From Methylobacterium sp. 10 (GTDB taxonomy: Bacteria > Pseudomonadota > Alphaproteobacteria > Rhizobiales > Beijerinckiaceae): a stretch of 64,000 nucleotides of DNA. The DNA lies in the NCBI RefSeq assembly GCF_000519085.1, contig NZ_KI912577.1, forward strand, positions 4,148,035-4,212,034, given 5' to 3'. The notes under the pieces are model-generated. The model made no database searches, was not told where the DNA came from, and saw only the letters and a program-made list of their open reading frames with translations. A program made the position numbers and the translations under genes. This document shows, one piece after another, positions 24,600 to 33,559 of the stretch (positions are counted from its first letter, which is position 1; each line of letters starts with the position of its first letter).

Positions 24600-25895
24600 C
24601 TACCCGGTGCCGAGCAGCGGCAGCCAAGCGGCGAGCGCGAGCAATGTCATCAGCAGCACGGGCGGGGTGATGACCAGGCCGACCTTCATGTACTGCCCCC
24701 AGGTGATCGTCTGACCCTTGCTGGCGAGCACGTGCAGCCAGAGCAGCGTTGCCAGGCTGCCGATCGGTGTGAACTTCGGCCCAAGGTCGCAGCCGATCAC
24801 GTTGGCGTAGATCATCAGCTCGCGGGTGAGTGGCGACAGGTCCGGGGCCTGTTGGATCGAGAGCGCCCCAATCAGCACGCTTGGCATGTTGTTCATGACC
24901 GACGACAGGATCGCGGCGGCAAAGCCGGTGCCGACCGTTGCCACCCACGGCCCCTGCCCGCCCAGCCAGACCAGGCCCTTGGCCAGCTCGTCGGTGAGGC
25001 CGGCGTTTCGGAGGCCGTAGACCACCAGGTACATACCGAGGCTGAACAGCACGATCTGCCAGGGCGCACCGGCCAAGACCTTACGGATCGCGATGACCCG
25101 GCTGCGGCCCGCGAGCAGCAGGAGCGCCGCCGCGCCGGCACAGGTGACGGCCGACACCGGCACGGCCAAGGGCGCGGTGATGAAGTAGGCGGCGAGCAGC
25201 ACGCCGAGCAGCGGGAACGCGGCCCGGAACACCAGCGGGTCGCGAATCGCGTCGGCCGGGCGTTCCAGCGCTTCGACCGGGTAGGCCGCCGGCACCACCC
25301 GCCGGAAATACCACCACAGCACTGCCAGCGTGGCCGCCAGCGAGACCAGATCTACCGGCACCATCACGGCGGCGTACCGGCCAAACGTCACGTCGAAGAA
25401 GTTGGCCGAGACGATGTTGACCAGGTTGGAGATGACCAGCGGCAGGGAGGTGCTGTCGGCCACGAAACCGCAGGCGACGATGAACGCCAACGCTTCCGCT
25501 GGCTTGAATTCAAGGCGGAGCAGGATCGCCAGCACAATCGGCGTCAGCAGCAGCGCCGCGCCGTCATTGGCGAACACCGCCGCGATCGCCGCTCCGAGCA
25601 GGATCACCAGTGGGAAGAGGCGCCGGCCCTGGCCGCCGCCCCAGCGGGCGATGTGCAGAGCGGCCCAATGGAAGAATCCGGCTTCATCGAGCAGCAGGGA
25701 GATGATGATCAGCGCTACGAACGTGAACGTAGCGTCCCAAACGATATGCCAGACGACCGGAATGTCGCCGGGGTGGATCACGCCCGTGGCGAGCGCCACG
25801 GCGGCCCCGGCCAGGGCGCTCCACCCGATTCCAAGTCCTTTGGGCTGCCAGATGACGAAGACGAGGGTGACGAGGAAGATGGCAAGCGCCAGCAT
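24600..25895 (-). CDS. arsB: Arsenite efflux pump ArsB
   Basis: Inner-membrane arsenite/antimonite exporter of the ArsB family. The 431-residue protein has about 12 hydrophobic segments and ArsB-type signatures: FTFVALIIISLLLDEAGFF, AVFANDGAALLLTPIVLA, and the C-terminal SSVMNNMPSVLIGALS with CDLGPKFTPIGSLATLLW. It is the last gene of arsR-arsC-arsB, 34 bases after arsC. No arsA ATPase is seen, so it probably acts as a proton-coupled carrier. Confidence 0.95.
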   Translation of the reverse strand: MLALAIFLVTLVFVIWQPKGLGIGWSALAGAAVALATGVIHPGDIPVVWHIVWDATFTFVALIIISLLLDEAGFFHWAALHIARWGGGQGRRLFPLVILLGAAIAAVFANDGAALLLTPIVLAILLRLEFKPAEALAFIVACGFVADSTSLPLVISNLVNIVSANFFDVTFGRYAAVMVPVDLVSLAATLAVLWWYFRRVVPAAYPVEALERPADAIRDPLVFRAAFPLLGVLLAAYFITAPLAVPVSAVTCAGAAALLLLAGRSRVIAIRKVLAGAPWQIVLFSLGMYLVVYGLRNAGLTDELAKGLVWLGGQGPWVATVGTGFAAAILSSVMNNMPSVLIGALSIQQAPDLSPLTRELMIYANVIGCDLGPKFTPIGSLATLLWLHVLASKGQTITWGQYMKVGLVITPPVLLMTLLALAAWLPLLGTG

Positions 25896-25929
25896 AGGGG
25901 ACGTTTCTTGTTGTCGGTTGACGTGAAGC

Positions 25930-26367
25930 TCAGGCGGTGGCGACGCGCCGGCCGTGCTCGTCCACGACCCGTTCGCCGTCTTCTTTCACGAACTCGCCCT
26001 GTTGCGCCGGCAGCAGATCCAGCACGGCCTCGGACGGCCGGCACAGGCGCACACCCTTGGGCGTGACCACCAGCGGGCGGTTGAGCAGGATCGGGTGCGC
26101 TGCGATGGCGTCGAGGCGCTGCGCATCGGTCAGCGCTGGATCAGCAAGCCCCAACTCGGCGTAGGGCGTACCCTTCTCGCGCAGTACGTCACGCACCGAG
26201 AGGCCGGCTCGGTCGAGCAGCGCGCCCAGCAAGGCTCTCGATGGCGGGGTTTTCAGGTACTCGATCACGTGCGGCTCGATGCCGGCGTTGCGGATCATCG
26301 ACAGGGTGTTGCGGGACGTGCCGCAGGCCGGGTTGTGGTAGATGATCACGTCGAACGGCTCAGGCAT
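25930..26367 (-). CDS. arsC: Arsenate reductase, glutaredoxin-dependent
   Basis: Reduces arsenate to arsenite for export by ArsB. The 145-residue protein has the catalytic cysteine in IIYHNPACGTSRNTLSMIR and conserved arginines further on (HPILLNRPLVVTPKGVRLCR). Length and motifs match the E. coli plasmid-type, glutathione/glutaredoxin-coupled enzyme. It overlaps the end of arsR by 8 bases. Confidence 0.96.
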   Translation of the reverse strand: MPEPFDVIIYHNPACGTSRNTLSMIRNAGIEPHVIEYLKTPPSRALLGALLDRAGLSVRDVLREKGTPYAELGLADPALTDAQRLDAIAAHPILLNRPLVVTPKGVRLCRPSEAVLDLLPAQQGEFVKEDGERVVDEHGRRVATA

Positions 26368-26722
26368 GGGCGGTGTCTCCCGGGGTGCAAAGGCAAGCCG
26401 CCAGAGCCTCGATGGCCGGCGTCCAGACTTCCGGGCGGCCCTGGCAGCAATCGCGCATCAGAAATTGGATCAGGTCGGACAGACCCTGGAAGGCGGCGCT
26501 GTAGATCACCGAGCGACCCTCTCGCCGGGACTGGATCAGCCCGGCGTGGCTCAGTTCCTTCAAGTGAAACGAGAGGTTGGTGCCGGACACGCCGATCTCG
26601 CCGGCCAGCACGCCGGCCGCCAGGCCGTCCGGTCCGGCGGTGACGAGCGCCCGCACGATGCGCAGGCGATGATCTTGGCCGAGGGCCGCGAAGGCGGCGA
26701 CGGCTTGCCGTTCGCCCATCAT
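26360..26722 (-). CDS. arsR: ArsR/SmtB-family arsenic-responsive repressor
   Basis: Winged-helix repressor of 120 residues. The DNA-reading helix region is GVSGTNLSFHLKELSHAGLI, followed by the beta-wing RREGRSVIYSA. Candidate arsenite-binding cysteines are not in the classical recognition-helix position but in the C-terminal part (RDCCQGRPE and ACLCTPG), as in other ArsR subtypes. It is first in arsRCB and diverges from arsH; the dyad between them is the likely operator. Confidence 0.9.
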   Translation of the reverse strand: MMGERQAVAAFAALGQDHRLRIVRALVTAGPDGLAAGVLAGEIGVSGTNLSFHLKELSHAGLIQSRREGRSVIYSAAFQGLSDLIQFLMRDCCQGRPEVWTPAIEALAACLCTPGDTAHA

Positions 26723-26729
26723 TGCTGCA

Positions 26730-26753
26730 ATATCTCAATCATTGTTGAAATAT
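26730..26753. promoter_or_regulatory. Putative ArsR operator between arsR and arsH
   Basis: An inverted repeat ATATCTCAA-N6-TTGAAATAT has 8 of 9 matching arm positions in an AT-rich 47-base gap between divergent starts. Its position fits one ArsR dimer repressing both arsRCB and arsH. Confidence 0.7.
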
Positions 26754-26769
26754 AGATGAAAGCCACCCC

Positions 26770-27516
26770 TTGGACAAGCTCGCGCGACCGTTCACCGATG
26801 GCCTGCCGAACCTGAGTGCCGCGCACTTCGAGACACCCACCGCCGCGCACCTGCAGGTGGCGCAGCCGTTCGTCCACGCCCCGCGCTTCCTGATCCTCTA
26901 TGGCTCACTGCGGGAGCGGTCGTTCAGCCGGTTCCTGGCCTACGAGGCGGCCCGCCTGCTGGAAGCCATGGGCGGCGAGGTGCGGATCTTCCATGCGGAC
27001 GGCCTGCCCCTTCCCGACGACACCACCGCCGACCACCCGAAGGTGCAGGAATTGCGCAACCTCTCGCTCTGGTCTGAGGGGCATGTGTGGGTGTCGCCGG
27101 AGCGGCACGGCAACCTGACCGGCGTGATCAAGAGCCAGATCGACTGGCTACCGCTCTCCGAGGGCAGCGTGCGCCCGACCCAGGGCCGTACCTTGGCCGT
27201 GATGCAGGTATCCGGCGGCTCGCAGAGCTTCAACGCCGTGAACGGCCTGCGCCTCCTTGGCCGTTGGATGCGGATGATCACCATCCCCAACCAGTCAAGC
27301 GTGCCGATGGCCTACAAGGAGTTTGACGACGCCGGCCGGATGAAGCCGGGCCCGCTCTACGACCGTGTGGTGGACGTGTGCGAGGAACTGATGAAGTTCA
27401 CGCTGCTGACGCGCGAGCGCTCCGACTACCTCGTGGATCGCTACAGCGAACGTCAGGAACGCGAGCCGGAGCGGCTCCGGGCGGTGGCCGCCGACATCGG
27501 GTTCGTGAAGCGCTAG
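26770..27516 (+). CDS. arsH: Organoarsenical-detoxifying NADPH-FMN reductase ArsH
   Basis: Flavoprotein that oxidises trivalent organoarsenicals. The 248-residue length is normal, with the FMN-binding segment FLILYGSLRERSFSRFLA and the ArsH-typical SPERHGNLTGVIKSQIDWLP. The chosen start is TTG at 26770; an ATG at 26756 is out of frame. It is divergent from arsRCB. Confidence 0.94.
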   Translation: MDKLARPFTDGLPNLSAAHFETPTAAHLQVAQPFVHAPRFLILYGSLRERSFSRFLAYEAARLLEAMGGEVRIFHADGLPLPDDTTADHPKVQELRNLSLWSEGHVWVSPERHGNLTGVIKSQIDWLPLSEGSVRPTQGRTLAVMQVSGGSQSFNAVNGLRLLGRWMRMITIPNQSSVPMAYKEFDDAGRMKPGPLYDRVVDVCEELMKFTLLTRERSDYLVDRYSERQEREPERLRAVAADIGFVKR

Positions 27517-27687
27517 ATCGTCTGCTCCCAAGCTCGTTCGGACGTTCGACTTCATCATTTCGAAGGTCCGCGTGGGGTCGGAAGGCGAGTCAGCAAAGGC
27601 TCCAGAAAGCCCCGGCTCGAATCACGACCGGCTCAAAGCACTCACTATGATCACGGATGGACGCTCAGGGTGAAGCGAGCCGCCGAA

Positions 27688-28116
27688 CTACATGCCATCG
27701 AACCGCGCCCGCGCCGCCTCGATCTCCGCATGGCTCCGTTCCGCCCAGCGGATGAGCACCGCAAGCGGTTCCATGAGCGTGCCGCCGAGATCCGTCAGGC
27801 GATAGTCCACGCTGGGCGGCTTGGTGGGGTAGACCGTGCGGGCGATGTAGCCGTCGCGTTCGAGGTCGCGCAGGGTCTGGGTCAGCATGCGCTTCGAGAT
27901 GTCGGGGACGAGGCGGAGGATCGCGCTGAACCGGTGCGGGCCGCCGGCCAGAGCGGTGAGGATCAGGATCGACCATTTGTCGCCGGTCCGGTCCAGCACA
28001 TTGCGGACGGGACAGCGGGCGGCGTCGAACCGCTCGGCCTGCCAGCCCACGAAGGTCCGCGCCAGTTCGGCCTGAGCCGGTGCGGGGGTGGTTCCCCCGG
28101 CGTCACCTTGTCCCAA
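27688..28116 (-). CDS. HxlR-family transcriptional regulator
   Basis: Winged-helix regulator of 142 residues with the HxlR pattern: a conserved cysteine near the start of the domain (ARCPVRNVLDRTGDKWS), then RFSAILRLVPDISKRMLTQT and LRDLERDGYIART. Many HxlR proteins sense electrophiles or quinones through that cysteine. It diverges from a quinone-reductase-like gene 76 bases away, so control of that gene is likely. A GTAC-centred AT-rich stretch at about 28156-28172 is a possible binding site. Confidence 0.85.
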   Translation of the reverse strand: MGQGDAGGTTPAPAQAELARTFVGWQAERFDAARCPVRNVLDRTGDKWSILILTALAGGPHRFSAILRLVPDISKRMLTQTLRDLERDGYIARTVYPTKPPSVDYRLTDLGGTLMEPLAVLIRWAERSHAEIEAARARFDGM

Positions 28117-28192
28117 AATCCTGCCTCCTTCACAGCCGACGCGGTCTCACTTAGTTCCCTTGTACCGAAAATGAACCACAGGGAAGCCCGCC

Positions 28193-29071
28193 ATGTCCGA
28201 CACCACTCATCCGACGATCTTCGTCACCGGCACATCCGGTCAATTGGGCCGCCTCGTCATCGCGGCGCTGCTGGAACGGGTGCCGGCCTCCACCGTCGCC
28301 GCCGGTGTGCGGTCCCTGGAGAGCGAGGCCGCCCAGGGCCTGCGAGACCGGGGCGTCGCCGTGCGGGTGGCCGATTACGCACGGCCCGAGACCCTGGCCG
28401 AGGCCTTCCTGGGCATCGAGCGCCTGCTGCTGATCTCCTCGAGCGAAATCGGCCAGCGCGTCCCCCAGCACGGGAACGTCATCGCGGCGGCGAAGGCGGC
28501 CGGGATCGGCCGGCTCGTCTATACCAGCCTCCTGCATGCCGACACTTCGCCGATCAATCTGGCCGGGGAGCATCGCGCCACCGAGGCCGCCATCGCGGGC
28601 TCAAACCTGCCGGCGACGATCCTCCGGAACGGCTGGTACACGGAGAACTACACCGCCGCGATCCCCGGCGCGCTGGCGGGCGGCGCGTTCCTGGGCAGCG
28701 CCGGCGCGGGCCGCATCGCCTCGGCCGCGCGGGCCGACTACGCCGAGGCGGCCGCCCTGGTGCTGACCGGCGAGGGCCATGAGGGGCGGACCTACGAACT
28801 GGCGGGGGACGAGGCCTACACCCTGGCCGATCTCGCCGCCGAACTCTCGCGGCAGACGGGCCGCGACATCCCCTACAGGGACCTGCCGCAGGCGGAGTAT
28901 GCGGCGCTGCTCACGGGATTCGGCCTGCCGGACGTCCTGGCCGAGGGGCTCGCCGCGTGGGATGTGGACGCCGCGCAGGGCGCCCTGTTCGACGAGGGCC
29001 GCCAGCTCTCGACCCTGCTCGGCCGCCCGACCACGCCGTTGTCGGCCGGCATCGCCGCCGCGCTCGGGTGA
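28193..29071 (+). CDS. NmrA-like NAD(P)H:quinone oxidoreductase
   Basis: Atypical short-chain dehydrogenase of the NmrA/QorB (YtfG) type, 292 residues. The N-terminal Rossmann motif is IFVTGTSGQLGRLVIAAL; LVYTSLLHADTSP and ILRNGWYTENY are typical of the quinone reductase 2 group. The likely job is NADPH-dependent reduction of quinones. The HxlR regulator diverges from it. The pair has no evident role in photosynthesis. Confidence 0.85.
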   Translation: MSDTTHPTIFVTGTSGQLGRLVIAALLERVPASTVAAGVRSLESEAAQGLRDRGVAVRVADYARPETLAEAFLGIERLLLISSSEIGQRVPQHGNVIAAAKAAGIGRLVYTSLLHADTSPINLAGEHRATEAAIAGSNLPATILRNGWYTENYTAAIPGALAGGAFLGSAGAGRIASAARADYAEAAALVLTGEGHEGRTYELAGDEAYTLADLAAELSRQTGRDIPYRDLPQAEYAALLTGFGLPDVLAEGLAAWDVDAAQGALFDEGRQLSTLLGRPTTPLSAGIAAALG

Positions 29072-29128
29072 GGCCGGAGCGTCAGTTCAGATCGTCTTGG
29101 GATGATCCCTGCGGTTTCGGGGCGAGCG

Positions 29129-29247
29129 CGGGTCCCCTCTCCTTCCAGGAGAGGGAGCCCGTCGCGCCTCACGTCGAACCCTTTTGCATAGAGCGAACGG
29201 CCGTCGAGCGGATGGGTGAATTCAGGAGCCCTTGTGGGGAGGAACGC
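29129..29247. repeat. Partial type B repeat with a type A fragment
   Basis: The stretch starting gcgggtcccctctccttccaggagagggagcccgtcgcgcctca matches one half of the type B repeat at 53354 (reverse orientation) and continues into gaacggccgtcgagcgga. A short cccttgtggggagga at its end matches the type A arm. It lies between two converging genes and could form a hairpin in both transcripts. Confidence 0.75.
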
Positions 29248-29249
29248 CC

Positions 29250-29402
29250 TCAGCCGGCGGGATCGTCCGGCGGGCGGCGGGCGGCGGCGTCGCGGTCCTT
29301 GGCGATGCTGCGCCGGACGACGATCAGCTGCCAGAGGGCCAGCCCCAGCGCCAGGGCGAAGACGAGGCCGATGTCGAAGGCGGCGAAGAGCCGGTCGCTC
29401 AC
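29250..29402 (-). CDS. Small membrane protein coupled to crtB
   Basis: Function not recognised. The GTG at 29402 overlaps the crtB stop (GTGA), which supports real, coupled translation. The 50-residue product has one strong membrane helix (FAAFDIGLVFALALGLALWQLIVV, split here only for description, residues 6-29), followed by a basic and Pro-rich cytosolic tail. Such a protein could anchor or assist the carotenoid enzymes, but that is a guess from position. Confidence 0.6.
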   Translation of the reverse strand: MSDRLFAAFDIGLVFALALGLALWQLIVVRRSIAKDRDAAARRPPDDPAG

Positions 29403-30487
29403 GAGGGGGCGGTCGCGCGGCCGAGCGCCTCGCGTTCGCGCAGGGTCTCCACCAGGTCGAGCACCTGCGCCACCTGCGCCGGCACGTTCCACCAGGGCGG
29501 GACCCGGGGGGCCATCGACGGCCGGGCGGCCACCGCCTCGATCAGGAACAGGATCTCCGGCAGGGGTGGTTCCGCCAAGGCCGTCTTGTCGTCCGTCGAG
29601 ACGAGGGCGCGGGCGAGGAGCGCGAGCTTCCGGCGCCCGTCCACGCGGGCGCGCCTCGAGACCGAATCGTAGCCGGCCCGCTCCACCTCGCGGCCGATTT
29701 CGGCATAGATCAGCCGCGCCGCGCGGATCGCCGGGCGGCAGGCGGGGGGCAGGCCGACGATGCCGGATTCCGAGCGCGCATAGAGCAGCTCCGCCGCCGC
29801 CAGCAGGCGCGCCACGACGACGCCGAGGGCGGGGGTGAAACTGGGCGCGCGCAGGAAGTCGTCCGGGTCGATCCCCGCCTCCCTCAGCCAGGCGCGCGGC
29901 AGGTAGAGCCGGCCGGCCCGCGCATCCTCGCCGACGTCGCGGGCGATGTTGGTGAGCTGCATGGCGATGCCGAGGTCGCAGGCGCGGGCCAGCACGTCGG
30001 GATCGCGCACGCCCATGACCAGGGTCATCATCGCGCCCACCGAGGCGGCCACCCGCGCCGCATAGGCGGTGAGGTCGGAAAGCGTCTCGTAGCCATGCCC
30101 GGCCGCGTCCCAGGCCAGCCCCTCGATCAAAGCGGCGGGCAGCGCCTGGGGAATGGCGTGGTCGGCGACGATGTCGGCGAGCGCCCGGTCCGCCGGGGCG
30201 TCGACGGGCTGTCCGTCATAGGCGCGGGCGAGGCGCATCCGCAGCCGCGCCACGGCGGGAGGGCGGCCGCTCGCGGCGACGTCGTCCACCGCGTCGTCGG
30301 AGAGGCGGCAGAAGGCGTAGAGCCCGTAGGCCGGCCGGCGGATGGAGGGCGGCAGCAGGGCGGAGGCGGCAAAGAAGCTGCGCGACCCGGTGCGGATCGC
30401 CGCCCGGCAGGCGGCATGGTCGGCCGCATCCGCATGGGGGATCGCCCAGAGGGGCGGCCGAAGTAAGTCAAGCGAAGACGCGCGCAT
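29399..30487 (-). CDS. crtB: Phytoene synthase
   Basis: Condenses two geranylgeranyl diphosphates to phytoene. It has 362 residues. Asp-rich substrate motifs are YAFCRLSDDAVDDVA and MQLTNIARDVGEDARAGR, the latter followed by the typical LYLPRAWLREAG. GSRSFFAASALLP at the N-terminus is also characteristic. Its start lies inside the last 20 bases of crtI, so the two genes form one transcription unit. Confidence 0.97.
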   Translation of the reverse strand: MRASSLDLLRPPLWAIPHADAADHAACRAAIRTGSRSFFAASALLPPSIRRPAYGLYAFCRLSDDAVDDVAASGRPPAVARLRMRLARAYDGQPVDAPADRALADIVADHAIPQALPAALIEGLAWDAAGHGYETLSDLTAYAARVAASVGAMMTLVMGVRDPDVLARACDLGIAMQLTNIARDVGEDARAGRLYLPRAWLREAGIDPDDFLRAPSFTPALGVVVARLLAAAELLYARSESGIVGLPPACRPAIRAARLIYAEIGREVERAGYDSVSRRARVDGRRKLALLARALVSTDDKTALAEPPLPEILFLIEAVAARPSMAPRVPPWWNVPAQVAQVLDLVETLREREALGRATAPS

Positions 30488-31997
30488 CCGGCACCACGGT
30501 ATCGAGAATTCGGGCGGAGGAGAGGACGCCGGGCAGCCCGGCGCCGGGATGGGTGCCGGCCCCCACGAGGTAGAGCCGCGCCACGTCCTCGGAGGCGTTG
30601 TGGGGCCGGAACCAGGCCGATTGCGTGAGCACCGGTTCGAGGCCGAAGCCCGAGCCGCGAAAGCTCAGGAAATCCGCTGCGAAATCCCCCGGATGCGTCA
30701 CCTTGGAGGTGACGATGCTCTGCGACAGGCCCGGCATCACGGTGGCGTCGAGATGGCGCTCGATGGCGCGGCGATAGGGCTCCGCCTCCGCCGTCCAATC
30801 CTGGCCGCCGGCGAGGTTGGGCACCGGGGAGAGCACGTAGAACGCGTCGCACCCGGGAGGCGCCAGCAGCGGATCGGTGGCGGTGGGGCGGTGCAGGTAG
30901 AGGCTGAAATCCTTCGACAGCACCTTGCGCCGGAAGATGTCGTCGATGAGCCCGCGATAGCGCGGCCCCATCAGGATGGTGTGGTGGGCGATGTTCGGAA
31001 ACGTGCGGTTCGTGCCGAAATACCAGACGAACAGCCCCATGGAGGAGTGCGACCGGTCGAGGCGGCGGTCGGTCCAGCGCCGCCGCACCCCGTCGGGCAG
31101 GAGGGTGCGGTGGGTGAAGGCGGAATCGGCGTTGGAGACGACGATGTCGGCGGCGATGCGCTCGCCCGAGGCGAGGGCGACGCCGGTGGCGGCCCCGTTC
31201 TCCACGAGGATGCGCGAGACCTCCGCGCTGCAGCGGAGCGACCCGCCCTGCCCCCGGATCAGCCCGGCGAGCCCGTCCACCAGGCGGCCGGTGCCGCCCA
31301 GCGCGAAATGCACGCCCCAGCGCCGTTCGAGATGGGCGATGAGGCAGTAGATCGCGCTCGCCCGGAACGGGCTGCCGCCGATGAGGAGCGGGTGGAAGCT
31401 GAAGATCGTCCGCAGGCGCTCGTCGCGGATGTAACTCGCCACCACGTCGTAGACGCTGCGGTGCCCGCCCAGACGCACCAGATCGGGCATGATCCGCAGC
31501 ATGTCCGAGACCGACGTGAAGGGCACGTGGCCGAGCCGCTCGAACCCAACCTCGCAGATCGCCCGCGAGCGCTCCATGAAGCGCTCGTAGCCGGCGACAT
31601 CCCCGGGCGAGAACCGCGCCACCTCCTCGCGCATGGCGTCGAGATCGCCGCTGTAATCGAAGGTCGCGCCGTCCTCGAAGCGGATGCGGTAGAACGGCAG
31701 CATCGGCGCCAGGACGACGTCGTCCTCCATGCGCCGCCCGCACAGGGTCCAGAGTTCCTCGAACAGGAACGGCGCGGTGACGATGGTCGGCCCGGCATCG
31801 AAGGTGAAGCCGTCCTGGCGATGCACCCGCGCCCGCCCGCCGGGCTGGTCCAGCCGCTCCAGCACCGTGACCCGGTAGCCCCGCGCCCCGAGCCGGATCG
31901 CGGCGGCCAGACCCCCGAAACCGCTGCCGATCACCACCGCGTGGGGGCGACTGGCCGGCCGGGACGAGGAGGTCGGCACATCGCTGAGTGTCAACAT
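30468..31997 (-). CDS. crtI: Phytoene desaturase
   Basis: FAD-dependent desaturase that converts phytoene to neurosporene or lycopene. It has 509 residues, with HAVVIGSGFGGLAAAIRLGA at the FAD site and the C-terminal signature LYLVGAGTHPGAGLPGVLSS. The ATG at 31997 lies inside the PpsR box and only about 10 bases from a possible -10 element, with no ribosome-binding site; the GTG at 31979 is an alternative start. It heads crtI-crtB-small ORF. Confidence 0.96.
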   Translation of the reverse strand: MLTLSDVPTSSSRPASRPHAVVIGSGFGGLAAAIRLGARGYRVTVLERLDQPGGRARVHRQDGFTFDAGPTIVTAPFLFEELWTLCGRRMEDDVVLAPMLPFYRIRFEDGATFDYSGDLDAMREEVARFSPGDVAGYERFMERSRAICEVGFERLGHVPFTSVSDMLRIMPDLVRLGGHRSVYDVVASYIRDERLRTIFSFHPLLIGGSPFRASAIYCLIAHLERRWGVHFALGGTGRLVDGLAGLIRGQGGSLRCSAEVSRILVENGAATGVALASGERIAADIVVSNADSAFTHRTLLPDGVRRRWTDRRLDRSHSSMGLFVWYFGTNRTFPNIAHHTILMGPRYRGLIDDIFRRKVLSKDFSLYLHRPTATDPLLAPPGCDAFYVLSPVPNLAGGQDWTAEAEPYRRAIERHLDATVMPGLSQSIVTSKVTHPGDFAADFLSFRGSGFGLEPVLTQSAWFRPHNASEDVARLYLVGAGTHPGAGLPGVLSSARILDTVVPDARVFA

Positions 31998-32033
31998 AGG
32001 GTGACACTATCAGGGGTAAAATCTCGGAGGCAA
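31989..32033 (-). promoter_or_regulatory. crtI promoter region with PpsR box
   Basis: The PpsR/CrtJ consensus TGTCAACATAGGGTGACA (TGT-N12-ACA) lies at 31989-32006. On the minus strand a weak promoter candidate is -35 TTGCCT (32033-32028), 16-base spacer, -10 GATAGT (32011-32006). The box begins at the -10 and runs into the annotated ATG. Confidence 0.75.
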
Positions 32034-32330
32034 GCGTTGATTTGGGACCGGCATGGCGAAGTTTTTTGGTCGGGTCTCGGTTTGAGGTTCGATCTCGGTC
32101 GTCGGCCGGTTTCGACCTGTCGCAGAAGATCTGAAGGTCAGCTGCGAGGCATCTTCTGCAATCGAGACGTACGCCAGGATGGCTGCCGGTTCGCGACTGG
32201 GCAAGGAACGCCTTTGGCGGCCACCATCCAGGACTTCCGTCGGTGCGTTCTCGAAGGCCCGGTTCGATGCGTGTGAGATGCGGCCGCCGTCTTACGGCAT
32301 CGATCTACGAGGCACGCCCTGACGAGGTGA
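32034..32330. other. Intergenic region between crtI and the AraC-type gene
   Basis: About 300 bases with no credible gene, repeat or RNA. The reading frames that cross it lack a start signal and resemble no family. It separates the crt genes from the RTX/AraC insert. Confidence 0.4.
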
Positions 32331-33335
32331 TCACGCTTCGCGCAGCCACTTCCAGACGTTTTGCGGCGATCCCTGACCGCTGACCCGCTGGACCACCCGA
32401 CGCTCGGCACGCCAAGCTTGGGGTGGGACGCCGTAGCGGTCGCGGAAGCTGCGGCTGAGTTGCGAGCTGCTGCTGAAGGCAAACACCTCGGACAATCGGT
32501 TGAGGGTACGCGTCTCCATGGGATCGGCGAGAGCGTCGCGCACCGCCCTCAGGCGCTCGCCCCGCACGAAGTGCATCACGCCCCCCTCCGGCTCGAACAG
32601 CCGGTAGAGGGTGGCCCGCGAGACCTGCATCTGCCCGGCGATGAACTCGGGCGAAAGATCGGGCCGCGACAGGTTCGCTTGCACGATCATCCTGGCCAGC
32701 GCCATCAGGCCGCCGTCGAGTTCGCGGCCGTCCAGCACGTCGATGGCCCGCGAGCCATCGAGCAGGCGGTGCAGAAAGGCGACGAACTCATCGGCGAGAG
32801 CCGGGGCCTCGTCGGCGCGTATGGTCGGCAATCGGCGGTAGATGTCCGAAATGCGCGCAGCCAGCAGCCGGTTGCGGGCCGCATCGAAGAGCAGGCCGCG
32901 CTCCTTGAGCGGCAGCCCGTGGAGGCGGGCACAGGGTACGGCGATGCCGACCACGTCGGCTCGGTCGAGCATGCCGTCGAGCAGGTTGCGGCGGCCGATG
33001 AGGGTCACGGTGCCAGCCGAGGCAGAGACCCCCTTGCCGGCGACAGTGCCCTGGAAGCGGCCGGATCGGTAGAGTTGGACCATGTAGTGGTCGGGACCGG
33101 CCTCGACGCGCTTGCGGTCACGCTGGAGTCGCTGGGTCGAGAGCAGCGAGCGCTGGGTAACGAGATCGCCGATCTGGTATGTGATGTTGGCGCCGAAAGG
33201 CAGGGGGGCGGAGGGCGTTGTCGGACTGACCGCGTACATCGGTGCCAGGAGGGTGCGCCATCGCTCGAAAGCCTCATCGAGCGACAGGCCGGACGTCGTG
33301 AGATAGGAGTAAGGAACGCCCTCGCCAGCCGTCAT
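32331..33335 (-). CDS. AraC-family transcriptional regulator
   Basis: Regulator of 334 residues from the ATG at 33335, which is preferred over an upstream start at 33497 because the extra residues look random. The N-terminal part resembles the AraC_binding_2 type (HYMVQLYRSGRFQGTVAGKG). The C-terminal helix-turn-helix pair includes SPEFIAGQMQVSRATLYRLF and SSSSQLSRSFRDRYGVPPQAW. It is downstream of the RTX gene on the same strand, with a strong hairpin between them. Its targets are unknown. Confidence 0.88.
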   Translation of the reverse strand: MTAGEGVPYSYLTTSGLSLDEAFERWRTLLAPMYAVSPTTPSAPLPFGANITYQIGDLVTQRSLLSTQRLQRDRKRVEAGPDHYMVQLYRSGRFQGTVAGKGVSASAGTVTLIGRRNLLDGMLDRADVVGIAVPCARLHGLPLKERGLLFDAARNRLLAARISDIYRRLPTIRADEAPALADEFVAFLHRLLDGSRAIDVLDGRELDGGLMALARMIVQANLSRPDLSPEFIAGQMQVSRATLYRLFEPEGGVMHFVRGERLRAVRDALADPMETRTLNRLSEVFAFSSSSQLSRSFRDRYGVPPQAWRAERRVVQRVSGQGSPQNVWKWLREA

Positions 33336-33559
33336 GTCGTCTGCACCCAACCGGCCAAGTCGTCCGCCATCTGGTGTGTGCGGCAGATGACGATAGGCAT
33401 GCTGCCCTAAGCGAAACAAGCCGATTGACGGATCGCAGTCACCGTTGCGAAAATATGCCGCGAACACGACAAAGAAGCGCACGACGCTGTCGTGCACCCG
33501 TGATCTTGCCCATGCCGACCAGTGGCGAATGCGAGCAAGGACTTTGAGCGACGTGGGAG

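Noticed and set aside
27517..27687. Terminator between converging arsH and the HxlR gene
   Set aside because: The similar ggctcgaa and ggctcaaa strings are direct, not inverted, repeats, so no stable hairpin is formed.
30127..32007. 626-codon frame overlapping crtI and crtB on the same strand
   Set aside because: It is a +1/-1 frame of the real genes with Arg/Pro/Gly-rich sequence and matches nothing.
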